Below the pieces are notes generated by a model, which was given only the letters and a program-made list of their open reading frames with translations, made no database searches and was not told where the DNA came from. The position numbers and the translations under genes are program-made. From Enoplolaimus lenunculus (lineage: Eukaryota; Nematoda; Enoplea; Enoplida; Thoracostomopsidae), in contig JASANG010002517.1 in assembly GCA_030248215.1 (NCBI GenBank), positions 62,001 through 126,000 on the forward strand: 64,000 nucleotides of DNA. The letters run 5' to 3'. Below are positions 24,584 to 36,600 of the stretch, in pieces (position 1 is the stretch's first letter; each line of letters starts with the position of its first letter).

Positions 24584-24865
24584 TTAAGCCCTATTCACAC
24601 GTGCAAGGTTTTGCTGCGAAAACTTGCAGCTGCAAATTGTGCGCAAAACTTGCATTTTTTCATCAGCCAATAAGAAAGCTGCTGCAATAAATTCAGCGAA
24701 CATTGCATGGTTATTCACACATGTGAACTAAATTTCTACCTATGATTTTTAATGAATTATTTTCAGCTGCAAGTTTTTCGAACGAGATTTTAGGTAAAAC
24801 TTGCAAGTGAAAGTTTCAGCTGCAAGTTCTCGCAGCAAAAACTTGCACGTGTGTATAGGGATTGA
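24584..24865. mobile_element. MITE family B
   Basis: TTAAGCCCTATTCACACGTG at left; AAAACTTGCACGTGTGTATA then GGGATT at right. Near-consensus copy. Confidence 0.87.
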
Positions 24866-25194
24866 AGCTGTTTTATTTCTATTTTGTAGTTTAATAAATG
24901 ATAAAGATTTGGTTCTGAGATAAATCAATCAAATGCCATTGACCTGTTTCGAATTTTATTTCTTTATTTTTAGAAATAAAATTAGTATTTTGTCACAGAA
25001 AAATCCAAAACCTAAAATAATATTGTTCATTTAGTCATGAATCAGGCTAACAATACATATGCTTTTGAATTTTTATTGGCTAATTGCTTTTTATTGCTTA
25101 TCAGTATTCAGTAAATGCAAACTGGTATGATTGCTGGGACGCTGCCAGGTATCCAGTTGTGCCGTTACGCATGACAATGGGTCACTGTATGCAA

Positions 25195-25545
25195 CAGGAC
25201 CGTAATGGGTCACTGTATGCAACAGGACCGTAACAGTAGCTTACACATATTCTGAAGCCTAAACCCAAACCTAAGCATATTTTAAAGCCTAAACCCAAGC
25301 ATATTTTGAAGCCTAAACCCATACCTAAGCATATTTTAAAGCCTAAACCCAAGCATATTTTGAAGCCTAAACCCAAACCTAAGCATATTTTAAAGCCTAA
25401 ACCCAAGCATATTTTGAAGCCTAAACCCAAACCTAAGCATATTTTAAAGCCTAAACCCAAGCATATTTTGAAGCCTAAACCCAAACCTAAGCCTAATCCT
25501 AAGCAAAAAAGTTTATGATTAAACTTAACTGTAAATCCTACGTAC
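25195..25545 (-). mobile_element. Family A-like element with 54-bp core array
   Basis: Left CAACAGGACCGTAACAGTAG resembles the family A end AACAGGGCCGGAACAGTAG; the right side has AAGCAAAAAAGTTTATGATT, matching the family subterminal block. The left end follows a 27-base direct duplication of the flank (25177 and 25204). Confidence 0.6.
25255..25503 (-). repeat. 54-bp tandem array of CCTAAACCC words
   Basis: About 4.5 units alternating AAGCATATTTTGAAGCC and AAGCATATTTTAAAGCC with CCTAAACCCAAACCT. The open frames on both strands come from the period being a multiple of three. Confidence 0.92.
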
Positions 25546-25764
25546 GACTTTATATTATTTTGCTAAGCAAAAGATTAATTCTAAAGTGAAGCTCTAAACT
25601 CAAGCTTATGTCTTAGCCTATTTTATTTATCCATTCATTTATTTTGTGAATGAAAGTAAACAAGTACGCCAATTTATTATGGAAGTGTTTAGGGAACAGA
25701 CTATAATTGTTTAATTATTATTTACAAACTGTACCATAAATTTCAAAACTATAAATAACTATGT

Positions 25765-26126
25765 TACACACAAAATAAATTGTTTTGAAATTTTAAGATT
25801 CCTACATTCTTAAATTTTCAAGACATTAATGTCTTGGATTTCAGACATTAACAGCGTTAAACAGCTCACCAATTTAGAAGGCGACTTTTCTGCCAAATCT
25901 TGCTTCTAAGACATACATGTCTCAAAAATCAGCAAAACATTTCAGACTTATTTGTCTTATATTTCAGAAATATTTTTCTTAATCGTTTATGAAACACTTT
26001 TAAATTTAAGACATTTAAGTGTTAATAATTTCAGACAGATTTCTGTACTGGATTCTAGATTAAGACATAATTGTATTGAATTTAAGAAAACATTTCTTGA
26101 ATATCGGCAAATGTTTTATGTGTGTA
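25765..26126. mobile_element. Family H palindromic element
   Basis: ACACACAAAATAAATTGTT at left and CAAATGTTTTATGTGTGT at right. The interior is rich in mirrored AAGACATTAATGTCTT and TTTCAGACA words. Confidence 0.65.
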
Positions 26127-26129
26127 ATA

Positions 26130-28000
26130 TTAACCTGCTCCTTGTTTCAACTTTACCCTCTACTAAAAGTTTGCAATATATTTTACTGAACTTAAGCCTA
26201 CCGGATATTGTGAAATTACGTGCAATTTATCTTTTGCGGTCGAAAACATTTTTTTATACGCTGCATAACCAACAGATTGGACAGGTTTAATAATATGCCA
26301 TTAGGTCTAATTGCAATTAGCAATAAATGTATTTGAAAGTTAAGTCTTACGTTTAGAATTAGACTTAAGAAATAGCTTATACTTAGGCATAGGTAAGTGT
26401 TTTAATGAAAGCCTAAGCTTAAGTGTAAGCGCAATATGAGGGAAGAAATACAACAGCTCGAAGGATATTTTCGTTAGCATTCATTTTAAATTCACTATTT
26501 TTCGTACATCATAACGGTATTTTTATTATAAAAACCTCATGTCTTGTGATATTTTGTAAATGATTTCCAAGTTTTGTCTAAGATACGCTTGTCAGGTTCG
26601 CAAAACGAAACCAAACATTTTAGTCTGTTTGTAGGAATGTCAAAAACTAAATATTTCTTCATTTCCACATTTGTTCGGTCGTGAAAAACGTAGGTTTTTT
26701 GAAACCAATGTTCTGTGTTAGCGTCTAAAAGCCTGTTTAGCAATCGTAGAGGAAAATTGACCTACCGGAACGACCAGTTGCATGAATTTTTCTTTCAATT
26801 GATAAAGTGATTCGTGGTTCGCAGTTCGACAAATTTGTGACCCAAGTGTGACACTACATGAAAATGACGTATTTACAAACTGTTATTGATGTTCAATTCA
26901 CATTATCATAGTTGAGCACATTTTTCTATATTATGGGCAGAACTGACGTTGCTGCGAAGGTGGATTATGCATGGTCCACAATACGGAGTGACGCAGTGGT
27001 GGAAAATTGCTAGTAATTCTGACAAATTAACAAATTTTTTAAAATATTTTATTTTAGTTTGCAAACTGAATTTCAAAATTTTTTGATAAATTTACCAAAC
27101 GAGAAATTCGCCATTATATTCAGTTTCATTAATATTGTTATTAAGCAATTTCGACGAACTTTAGCCAAAATTGTTTTGATGCCATCTTTGAGATACCATA
27201 TTAAATATCAGTTAGGAAGCCCACACTTAGTAAACACAAATCCATCCGAAAAATGTTCCTCCTGAAAACATCTCCTGTACGATGGTTTTGTTTGTTATTA
27301 ATTTCACAATAAATTGTATTAATTTCCGCTTTTTACCAGCACAAATGTATTTTGAATAATAAGTCATTGTGACCAATCAGAACGCTGATATAAAATAAAA
27401 CAAAAATTTTACATATTAATTTCTATATTTCCAAAACAAAAAAAACAAATGAGAATTTGTTCAAATTTGCTGATAAATTTTGATTTGACGCTGACATATT
27501 TCAAAGTCTGCTGCGATTGTTCGCTGTCAGTGAAAAAAATACAGTTTTGCGAGTGTTTATTAAAAACTGAAACGGAATTTGAAAAGCTTGCACGGATGCT
27601 TATACAGGTATATTCAACGATATGGCAGATGGTTATATATGTATTTGACAGATACTGGTTTGGTTTCTGGTTCGGTTTTAATTATTAAAGGCCTGCAAAA
27701 ATTGACAAAAGTTAACCGATTGTTATTTTAACCCAGAGCCATTTTTTCCTTTCAGTAGTGAATTTATTGATATTAGCAGGGTTGCAGAAATATGGTTTAA
27801 GTCGACCTTTGACAAATAGATTTCGGCTAAATTGGGACGTCAGACGTAAGTTGAACGCTGAAACTTTTCAATGAATCTTCAATTTTTGATCGATTTAAAA
27901 TCAGTGTAAAGCAACGGCTAAAAGTTGAAAATTAGTGCAGGTTTCTGGCCAAATCAACTAAGTTACACTAAGTAAGTACTTTGAAATAATTGTTGAAAAA
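26130..28000. other. No gene seen
   Basis: Decayed TTAGGC words at 26340-26430, otherwise AT-rich. Frames of 60-80 codons here have no recognisable content or splice context. Confidence 0.4.
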
Positions 28001-28003
28001 GTC

Positions 28004-28230
28004 GGCCAATGGAAAGAACCGGGGCGGAACAGTATTATAAGCATATTCCTAAGCCTAAGCCTAAGCCTAAGCGTAAGAATGAGCTAATTCCTAAGCCTAA
28101 GCCTAAACCTAAGCGTAAGAATGAGCTTATTCCTAAGCCTAAGCCGGTAGCCAAACGAAAAAAGTAGTCTAAAGCTGAAGTTTACAATATTGCAGTCCGA
28201 GAGAAAAGCGTTTCGCGTTTGATTTTAGGC
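28004..28230 (-). mobile_element. MITE family A
   Basis: GGCCAATGGAAAGAACCGGG at left; core of three CCTAAG blocks separated by GCGTAAGAATGAGC; right end decayed. Confidence 0.82.
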
Positions 28231-28640
28231 TAAAAACTCGACCTTACGTTAAAGACACAAAGCGAAATGTCGACTCGTTAAATATAAAATTAAGTCATGA
28301 TTCTACTGCTCAGTCATTATGTTTCTGATGCGGTCGACATGTACTCAAATGTTACTTTGTAACTGCCAAAATTAGCAGTTTGTCGAATTCAATGAGACAT
28401 CCAGTATGTGATGCCAGCCCAGCAGGGGTTAAGCCAAAATTTTGATTCAAGAGTCTTACAGTACTAAAGTTACGTCCGGCCTTTAGCTGGCGAGTTTTTT
28501 CACAATTATATTACTCGACCCCCCAGAAGAAACGTATTGAACCGCAACTGAGTGTGACCACTTATAAGCTCAAATTTGCCGTTAAACTTTCCTCTTTCAA
28601 CTATCTTGGTAAACCAAATTTTGAGCACTAATTTCACTTC

Positions 28641-28730
28641 TAAGCCGAAAGCAAAATCATCAGTCTAAAGCTCAAGCTTACTTTATTGCAGTCACACAGA
28701 AAAACGTTCCGCCCCTGATTTTTACACGAA
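28641..28730 (-). mobile_element. MITE family A, right arm only
   Basis: AGTCTAAAGCTCAAGCTTAC, ATTGCAGTCACACAG and GTTCCGCCCCTGATTTTTAC are present; the left half is missing. Confidence 0.75.
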
Positions 28731-28868
28731 CCGCTTGAACAGCTGTACAGCTCTGGTTTAAAAGGCTTTCACTAATCGTTCCTTAGTATCTCCTGTTGTA
28801 AAATAAACGATTTTCCTAAATTTTAGGGATGTGTACAAATTACTTACATTTAAGGTTAAGGCTTACAG

Positions 28869-29033
28869 GGTGGCGTTGTAGTTTTTGCCAAATTTCTTAT
28901 ATCGTCCGGTGCCGTCAGTCGCCGCAGTTTACCACGCTTAATCGTACACTAATCGCTTATGCGACAATGCAGTGTGACGGACGGTGATGGACGCCGGCGA
29001 ACTGGGTTACACGGCAAGTATAGCGCCACTCTA
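28869..29033. mobile_element. Family J GC-rich palindromic element
   Basis: Left GGTGGCGTTGTAGTTTTTGC; right GGCAAGTATAGCGCCACTC; GC-rich centre with GGACGGTGATGGACGCCGG. Confidence 0.65.
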
Positions 29034-29034
29034 A

Positions 29035-30680
29035 GGCTTTTGAAGGGGCATAAAATGACCAATTTTGCTTTTTTTAACCAAAAATAAAAATCCTGAACCC
29101 CAAATACACTTTTCAGCTGGTTCTACATACGGCCTGGCAAACGTCGTTCTGGTATACACGAGAGCCGGGATAACCAAATTTGGACACATCGACAACTCAG
29201 GCATAAAGAGGCTGTTCACTTCTGGTGATATCATTCCTGTCAGGCCAATCAAGACTTATTTTGTATTTGGTCAAACTTTTGGCTTTCTACCATCCGTGTG
29301 TGGGGCCAAAACTCAAACCCTAAAACTCGGCTAAATGAACCTAAAATAAGCGTATAACTTTTGCCAGCATTATCAATGGTATTGCATGAATTTCGTTTCG
29401 GTGGGGTATATCTTCAATGTCAATTTATGCGAGCGACCCTCGAAAAAAATGCTTTGTACCGCAGAATACGACGGGTCATATTCTAAAATTTATAATCATT
29501 GATTTTTTCTTATCTCCAGAAATTTCGACGGGAAGGGATATACTCTTCCTATTCCCCCCTCTTCGAATAAAATGTTTGATACATCAACTGGTTCACACCA
29601 TGCGGTAAAACAGATTTGCCAAATATATTCTGCAAACGCCAAGTTTAGCTTGAGCTTGTTTATTTCGATTGCAGTAGTCACGCGTTGTTGCACATATTGC
29701 ACTCTGGGGACCAGTCTGAACGCCAGCGTCGCTGCTGCAAAATTTGATATTCGAGGGAACATTTGTGTACCAGCCAAAAAACGTAGAAATGAAATTTTAT
29801 TGAGAAAAAATGATAAAGTCTCTACCTTACAAAGTATTACTAAAATGGCATTTAAAGTTTAACATCGCTTTGCTTGCAAAATTTGCCGTTCGTTTTTGGA
29901 TCAACTGCTTCCGCCTCTGGGCAACTAGCGATGTTACAGAGGGGGCAGCGAAAAAATTTGAGAACACAAAGTTCGTTGACTGGTTTAAAGCAACTTCCGC
30001 CTGAGCTTGGTGATGACTTCAACTCGAGGGTGGTACCCACTTTGACTCCCCCCACCCACACATGTAATCGTTCAGTTTGGGAAAAGTTGAGAAATAGTAT
30101 AATTTGAACAACTGTTTGCTGTGCTAGATGGTGTTAAATAGTGTACTCGGTTTCTTCGATTGGGTAGCAATAATGAATATGGGTTAATCTTGACTGTCTA
30201 TTTTTCAATCTAATCAACCCCTCGTAAGTCTTGAATACGCTGTTCCTTGTATGACTAAGGCACGGAATCTGGACCTTTCGTGGAATTAAATGAAAACTGA
30301 CTTATCTTAGAGAACTCGACGAGTTGAGTTGAACGTCGCTAATTTTTTATGGCTGCAGGACCAACAGTTCAAAAGTTATGGCTCGCGAATTGGTTGTGTA
30401 AACACGCACAACGATTATTGTTCGCATCAGGCAGTTGGTACATGTTTTATATGCTAAAAAGTTAAAATTTGAACGACTGTAACATTTGAACCTGAGGCGC
30501 TACAGAAATAGCATTCCACTTTTCGTTGGTTTCGCTTTTGATGTAACCGCAACTGTACCTATTTTGACTCTTAATCACCTAAAAAGGTTGCAGTTGTCTC
30601 GCTTTTGCATTTTTTCGCTCTATGCAAAATATATTTTAAATAGAATGCCCTGACCAGAAAACTTGATAACCATAGTCAAT
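29035..30680. other. No supported gene; slightly higher-GC stretch
   Basis: Open frames at 29065-29334 (+), 29496-29777 (-) and 29874-30107 (+) lie in somewhat GC-richer DNA and are mutually exclusive. None has a recognisable domain. 30250-30410 resembles the family Q arm (GAGTTGAACG, GTTCAAAAGTTATGG). Confidence 0.4.
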
Positions 30681-30725
30681 TGATGGACCTGTAGTATAAG
30701 TATATTCCTTAGCGTAAAGCCTCAA

Positions 30726-30896
30726 CAGGGCCGGATTGTTTGCGGATAGAGACAGTTTAGACTTTAGACTAATTTTTTCGCTTAGGCTTAGGCTTAAGAT
30801 TACGCTTCGGAATAGGCTCATCCATACGCGTAGGCTTAGGCTTAGGCTTAGGAATATGCTAATGCTACTGTTGCGGCCCTGTTCTATACCTGGGCC
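30726..30896 (+). mobile_element. MITE family A, GGCCGG type
   Basis: AACAGGGCCGGATTGTTTGC at left and GCGGCCCTGTTCTATACC TGGGCC at right. A short stray copy of the opposite arm (TGTAGTATAAGTATATTCC) lies just before it at 30690, suggesting a rearranged or doubled insertion. Confidence 0.78.
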
Positions 30897-30899
30897 GCT

Positions 30900-33060
30900 G
30901 AGCTTAAGCTTAAGCAAAAACAATTAATCAAAATGATTTAGTCGATTGTATTCGTTCAAAACAATGCTTTACTCATCAAAGTAACATCGGCCTTCCGAGC
31001 GCTGTTTGAATACTTCATGTTGACCACCGGTTCCTACTGAACAGTAAACCCTGTTCCTTTGTGCCGTTTAAAATGACTTTAATAAAAACCACCCCCGGTG
31101 CGTCAATTTTTTACAAAATACAAAACCGAACTGTTTCGGTTATACTCAACTTTTGCAGTATTTTACTACCAACTTTATACGGCGATTTAGCCGGAAACTG
31201 GCTACGGCTACGGGGGTGGGCTTGGTGTTGTAGAGAAATTTTGGCCACTCATGGAATATTAACGTTAGACGGTGGGCTTGGCGTTTTAGTGAAATGTTGG
31301 CCGCTCCTGGAACAGCTTTCGCGTTGTTTGTTCAGCTTACGATGTCAACCGCATGATCTCTTCTTTAAATTGTTTTGCTCCTTCCAGCAGGTTCAGCCAT
31401 CTACAGGCTTGACTTTACAGGCAACGACTTGGTTGCACGCTGAAGGGTGACTAGCGTTCATTTTCTCAGGGTTCAACTTTTGGAACACACGACTTATTCA
31501 TAAAGATTACTGAATAAATTTGTGCTTAATCCGCAACAGCCTAACATTTGCGGCTATAAAATTAGAATTTTCTACATTTGACTCATTTTTTCCTGAAAAT
31601 ACAACAAAAATAAGGGTGGATAAATGTGGGTTGCGGGTAGAGTAGCAGACATAGGCGTAGATGAAGGTTTAGGCTAAGGCTTAGCTCGCTTTTTAGGCTT
31701 ATCTAAACCTGGTTCAAACTAAAAGCCTAAACCTAAGCAACAGCGGTAGCCAAGACCTGTAGGATGGAACGTGTACCAAAGCCTATTAATTTTTATAAAT
31801 GTGTCTTTTATGCAAAAATATGTTTACATATATACCTAAGGTCATACCCGAGACAGCTTTTGATTGGGTACATGGACCCAGGGTCGCAGCTGCTGGTTCA
31901 AAAATAAGAGTAGAACATGAGCTGGGTAGCGATATGTAGGGATAGACGATATATCGCGAGCGAATCGAGCCAAGAGTCAACTGCAATAATTTGTAAGACC
32001 ATTCATGAAAGTTTCTACCCCCCAGAACCGCTCTGGTGGCTTCGTCACCGAACGAATGCTGAAGTTTGTTGTTGTTGTTGGGGAAAAGGTTTGACTGTAC
32101 AACTTCCGAACGATTTTAACGTCGGATTTACCGTTGATTTTGTTCAATTTTAAACTTTACAAACTTTGTGAGCAGATTGCGCGAATTATTTACGGCGTAC
32201 GGTAGTATGAATTTTTCTCACGGGATTTTGAGAGCCGAAATAAGCTCTTGTAGACGCCACAGATGCGGCGGTTCACAATGATTTTGGGGGGGTTGAAGAT
32301 TAGTTAAACATGTAATTTTTTAATCGGATACTGTTTGAACTGTTTTGACAAGAAACCGTCCGCTGCCGCTTAGCCATGGGTTCATGGAATTAGATTTAGT
32401 TGGCACAACCGGATTCAGTGGGGGGGCGCGTACGCCTCCTGGCGTCATGAAATGTTTTGTACTTGGGTCCGTGGTACATTATAATTTTTCCCCGCAGAAA
32501 ATTGGTAAATATTTAGCACATTGTGAAAATTGCGTTTCAAAACATTTGACAGACTGTGGCCCAGGCCAGAAATTTTTGGATCCGCAATTGTCGCTGACTG
32601 GTTGTTTGCGCAAATAATTCAAGCATCGATTCATATTTGTTTGGTGAATGCAAAAACCGGATGGATTTGGAATTGTTTGGGTGACCGTGAACCCCGGTTC
32701 TTAATATGCAAAAAAGTTGTGAAGTATCAACCGGTTGTATGCGCCAAACTACCGCCAGCTTCAATGTCTCTCAACCTGTGAAACGTCCTTCAATTATTTT
32801 CTTGATCCATTGTTGCATACACTGATAATTACAGGTCAGGTGCGCAGACAGCGCAAGAGCGAGGTCATGAGTACCCCGCATCACTAGAAAAATTCAAGCT
32901 TTCAAGAACAGTTTTAACATCGCTTGTAAGTCATGTCAAATGTTTGCATGCGTATTCTGAAAATTTGTTAGCGCATTTCTAGTTTGCTAAGTTGGTTACG
33001 GCGTTGACGATTGCGTGTTTTTTCAAAGACAGACTGCAATTTTTCCAAACGCATAAATGG
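30900..33060. other. No supported gene
   Basis: A frame at 31061-31450 holds two partial copies of GGTGGGCTTGGTGTT / GGTGGGCTTGGCGTT followed by GAAATTTTGGCC-type words related to family I. Decayed TTAGGC words lie at 31660-31740. GCGAGCGAATCGAGC occurs at 31956. The promoter of the PDXDC1-like gene may lie at the downstream end. Confidence 0.4.
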
Positions 33061-33062
33061 AC

Positions 33063-33450
33063 GCTTAGGCTTAGGCTTAGGCTTAGGCTTAGGCTTAGGC
33101 TTAGGCTTAGGCTTAGGCTTAGGCTTAGGCTTAGGCTTAGGCTTAGGCTTAGGCTTAGGCTTAGGCTTAGGCTTAGGCTTAGGCTTAGGCTTAGGCTTTG
33201 GCTTAGGCTTAGGCTTAGGCTTAGGCTTAGGCTTAGGCTTAGGCTTAGGCTTTGGCTTAGGCTTAGGCTTAGGCTTAGGCTTAGGCTTAGGCTTAGGCTT
33301 AGGCTTAGGCTTAGGCTTAGGCTTAGGCTTAGGCTTAGGCTTAGGCTTAGGCTTTGGCTTAGGCTTAGGCTTAGGCTTAGGCTTAGGCTTAGGCTTAGGC
33401 TTTGGCTTAGGCTTAGGCTTAGGCTTAGGCTTAGGCTTAGGCTTAGGCTT
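33063..33450 (+). repeat. TTAGGC hexamer array, about 65 units
   Basis: Almost pure TTAGGC with four TTTGGC variants (near 33198, 33252, 33353, 33402). TTAGGC is the canonical nematode telomere unit, but it is also the core motif of family A, so this is probably an interstitial expansion. It ends 33 bases before the tentative PDXDC1 start codon. The long frames on all sides are Leu-Gly, Leu-Arg or Lys-Pro repeats and not genes. Confidence 0.97.
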
Positions 33451-33483
33451 TTTCACAAATAACCAGAAATTGTTCCAATTTCG

Positions 33484-33662
33484 ATGGATGCTGGTTCAAT
33501 TAATTTCATTTCGCCTATCAATTCGCATTACTTAGCTTCATCCGAACCCCGGTCGGATCAAACTAAAAGCCTGGCCTTAGGTCCCGTAGTTCCTAGAGAT
33601 CGCAGCGACGCATGCATTCATACTGAGTTATTTGTAGCGACCATGGATACAGGCAAACAAAA
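33484..33662 (+). CDS. PDXDC1: PDXDC1-like, tentative first coding exon
   Basis: ATG at 33484 opens 59 codons and two extra bases before a donor at 33663 (AAAA|GTAATG). The phase (two bases, AA) fits the next exon, which starts with one spare base, giving a lysine codon. The protein begins MDAGSINF, loosely like the human start MDAS. An in-frame TAA at 33460-33462 lies upstream, and a possible acceptor (CCAG) ends at 33466, so a 5' UTR intron or another start is possible. A TTAGGC array ends only 33 bases before the ATG. There is no strong homology; the call rests on phase, open frame and position. Confidence 0.45.
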
Positions 33663-36600
33663 GTAATGTTTAACGAAGATTATGGGAAGCTCAAATATGC
33701 AAAAATTTTCAAAATGCGGTCATTTTTGGGCAAACACAGGCTTCAGGACGTTTACGGTAAAGAGCCAATTTTTACATGCAAACGCTCTTGTCAGCTTCCG
33801 TTAAACAAATCAGCCTCATCGCCCGAACAGATGGTAGTCCACCAATGACTAAAGTTGAAGATGCATGCAGGGCCATACGCTATTTATTCAAAACATGAAC
33901 AAGGGCCGACCCATGTCACAATAATAGGCAATTAGGGTTCGTAAAAGTAGCAGTGTGGACATAGCATTGGGAGCGAAGCGACCGAAAAGCAAACGCTATT
34001 TTCTCTTCAATAGCAATGCCAAAATTTCCACTTTGACTGGGCCTGGCGGTGGGATCGATCCCGGGATCCCCTCAAAATTAAAACTTGAACAAAAATAACA
34101 CTTTGTTATTGAAATTTCGGATGTTTTCAGAGATTTTTTAGCAGCAACTGCAACTTGTTGGTGCAATATAATCTTCGATGTTATATAACTTTGTACAGCT
34201 TAACGTTTTAATAATTATTTTTTGTGTCAAAATGTATTTTCGTCACTTCGATTAAGCCTAAATTGAAGAAAAAATTTGCAATGCTGTCAAACTATTTGCT
34301 GTCGTGTACAGATAAATATAGCACGTACGTATAACGCGCAACACAGCTTCGCGACAATTTGTCGCCACACAACTCAGTCGACCGACAACTTGTAAATCTG
34401 AAATCTCGTCGACCCGACAAATTCACGCCCAAGCATTTACAGTTTATACTTTAGCTTTGCCGTATTTTTATGGTTAAGTTTAGGCTTAGTTTTAGGCTTA
34501 GTTTTAGGCTTAGTTTTAGGCTTAGATTTAGGCTTAGTTTTAGGCTTAGTTTTAGGCTTAATTTTAGGCTTAGTTTTAGGCTTAGTTTTAGGCTTAGTTT
34601 TAGGCTTAGTTTTAGGCTTAGTTTTAGGCTTAGTTTTAGGCTTAGATTTAGGCTTAGTTTTAGGCTTAATTTTAGGCTTAGTTTTAGGCTTAGTTTTAGG
34701 CTTAGTTTTAGGCTTAGATTTAGGCTTAGTTTTAGGCTTAGTTTTAGGCTTAATTTTAGGCTTAGTTTTAGGCTTAGTTTTAGGCTTAGTTTTAGGCTTA
34801 GTTTTAGGCTTAGTTTTAGGCTTAGTTTTAGGCTTAGATTTAGGCTTAGTTTTAGGCTTAATTTTAGGCTTAGTTTTAGGCTTAGTTTTAGGCTTAGTTT
34901 TAGGCTTAGTTTTAGGCTTAATTTTAGGCTTAGTTTTAGGCTTAGTTTTAGGCTTAGTTTTAGGCTTAGTTTTAGGCTTAATTTTAGGCTTAGTTTTAGG
35001 CTTAGTTTTAGGCTTAGTTTTAGGCTTAGTTTTAGGCTTAGTTTTAGGCTTAGATTTAGGCTTAGTTTTAGGCTTAGTTTTAGGCTTAGATTTAGGCTTA
35101 GTTTTAGGCTTAATTTTAGGCTTAGTTTTAGGCTTAGTTTTAGGCTTAGTTTTAGGCTTAGTTGAAGGCTTAGTTTTAGGCTTAGTTTTAGGCTTAGTTT
35201 TAGGCTTAGTTTTAGGCTTAGTTTTAGGCTTAGTTGAAGGCTTAGTTTTAGGCTTAGTTTTAGGCTTAGTTTTAGGCTTAGTTTTAGGCTTAGGTTCAGG
35301 ACGTTGTCGGGCGATAAAATTGCCGTAGAAACTTTGCTAGGAGCAATATGTTTATCATCAATTTTGTACCAATCTGAACTAATATTCGTATCCGTATTCT
35401 TAAATGAAATGATCAATAGTTTGCTTCTTAACAGCTGAATTTGCATACGGTTAACTGCAATTATATACGTTTGTTTTTGATGGTCAAATATCAATTGAGC
35501 TTTGAGAGTCGCGGTCTCTTGTTCGTTAAGATGATTGTAACTTGAAAAACAGACTAAAATTTTGATTTCAATTTTCGTAATATTACAAAGATTCGTTGAA
35601 TGACAACTCATTGACATTGGTTTAAGGTTAGGCTTAGGCTTAGGAACCTGGGCCCATGTAAGATCAAGGGCGGAACGTTTTTCTATACATCTGCAATTAA
35701 AGTAAGCTTAAGATTTAGACCAATTTTTTTGGTTGGATTTGGGCTTACGCTTAGGTTTGGATACAAGCTCATTGTTACGTTACGCTTAGACTTAGGAATA
35801 CACTTATACTACTGTTTTACGCCCATGTTCTATGCACTGGCAGGACGGAAGCTGTCGGGCGACAAGTTGCCGGGCGATGAATTGTTGTAGATTTATTTCT
35901 GGTATCAATTACCCCGGTAAGCGGGATTGATTGAACGAAAAACGTATTGCGCATCCAACTCTTCTCTACACACGGAACTTGTGCAGTATTTTGATCCATG
36001 AAGGATCGCAAGACCTACTGCGTAAGTCAAGTTGCTTCAGCTTGCAGTAAGGGGTGCGCTATACTCGCCATTCACCGCTGGAGGATGTCGCGGTACGTCG
36101 ACGCGCCGCACGACAATAAAATTGCCACAAAATAAATTGTGTCTTTGCTAACAAGCCAGGGTTCCAACCAGAACTAGATTTTGCCGGAAGCGGAATCGGA
36201 ATAAAGTTTTAGTAAATTCTATTAAAAAGTTAAAGATGTATGACTTAACTTTTGCTGCAGTTGTTCACAGTTTGAGTAAAAATTGTTTATGTAGCTGACG
36301 GAATACACGTAACAACTCGGAATATTTACTAAGAAAACCCAACAGAATAATTAAAAATGAACGAAACAATACGAAACAAACAAACTCTAACTTCAATCAT
36401 CATAAAAACTCATAACCGAAAAATCAGAATTCCGGCATCTGAACCGCAGTCAGCCGGAATCGGAATCGGAAGTCAAATTTTTCCGGAATTTTAGCAGGAA
36501 TCGGAATTCCGATGAAACCCTGCTAACAACCCATAGCGGCACCTGAGGACATGTGGTGGCGTGCGGTACACTACAGTAACCTTTAGTCATTGATAAAAAT

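Noticed and set aside
33063-33450. True telomere or chromosome end
   Set aside because: Unique sequence and a gene follow on both sides, and the same hexamer is the core of dispersed MITEs; this is interstitial.
33011-33535. Long frames of Leu-Gly, Leu-Arg and Lys-Pro repeats over the TTAGGC array
   Set aside because: A 6-base repeat without stop codons is open in several frames on both strands; no unique protein sequence supports any of them.
34470-35165. 231-codon plus-strand frame of Phe-Arg-Leu-Ser repeats
   Set aside because: Pure product of the 12-base array; the opposite strand is equally open.
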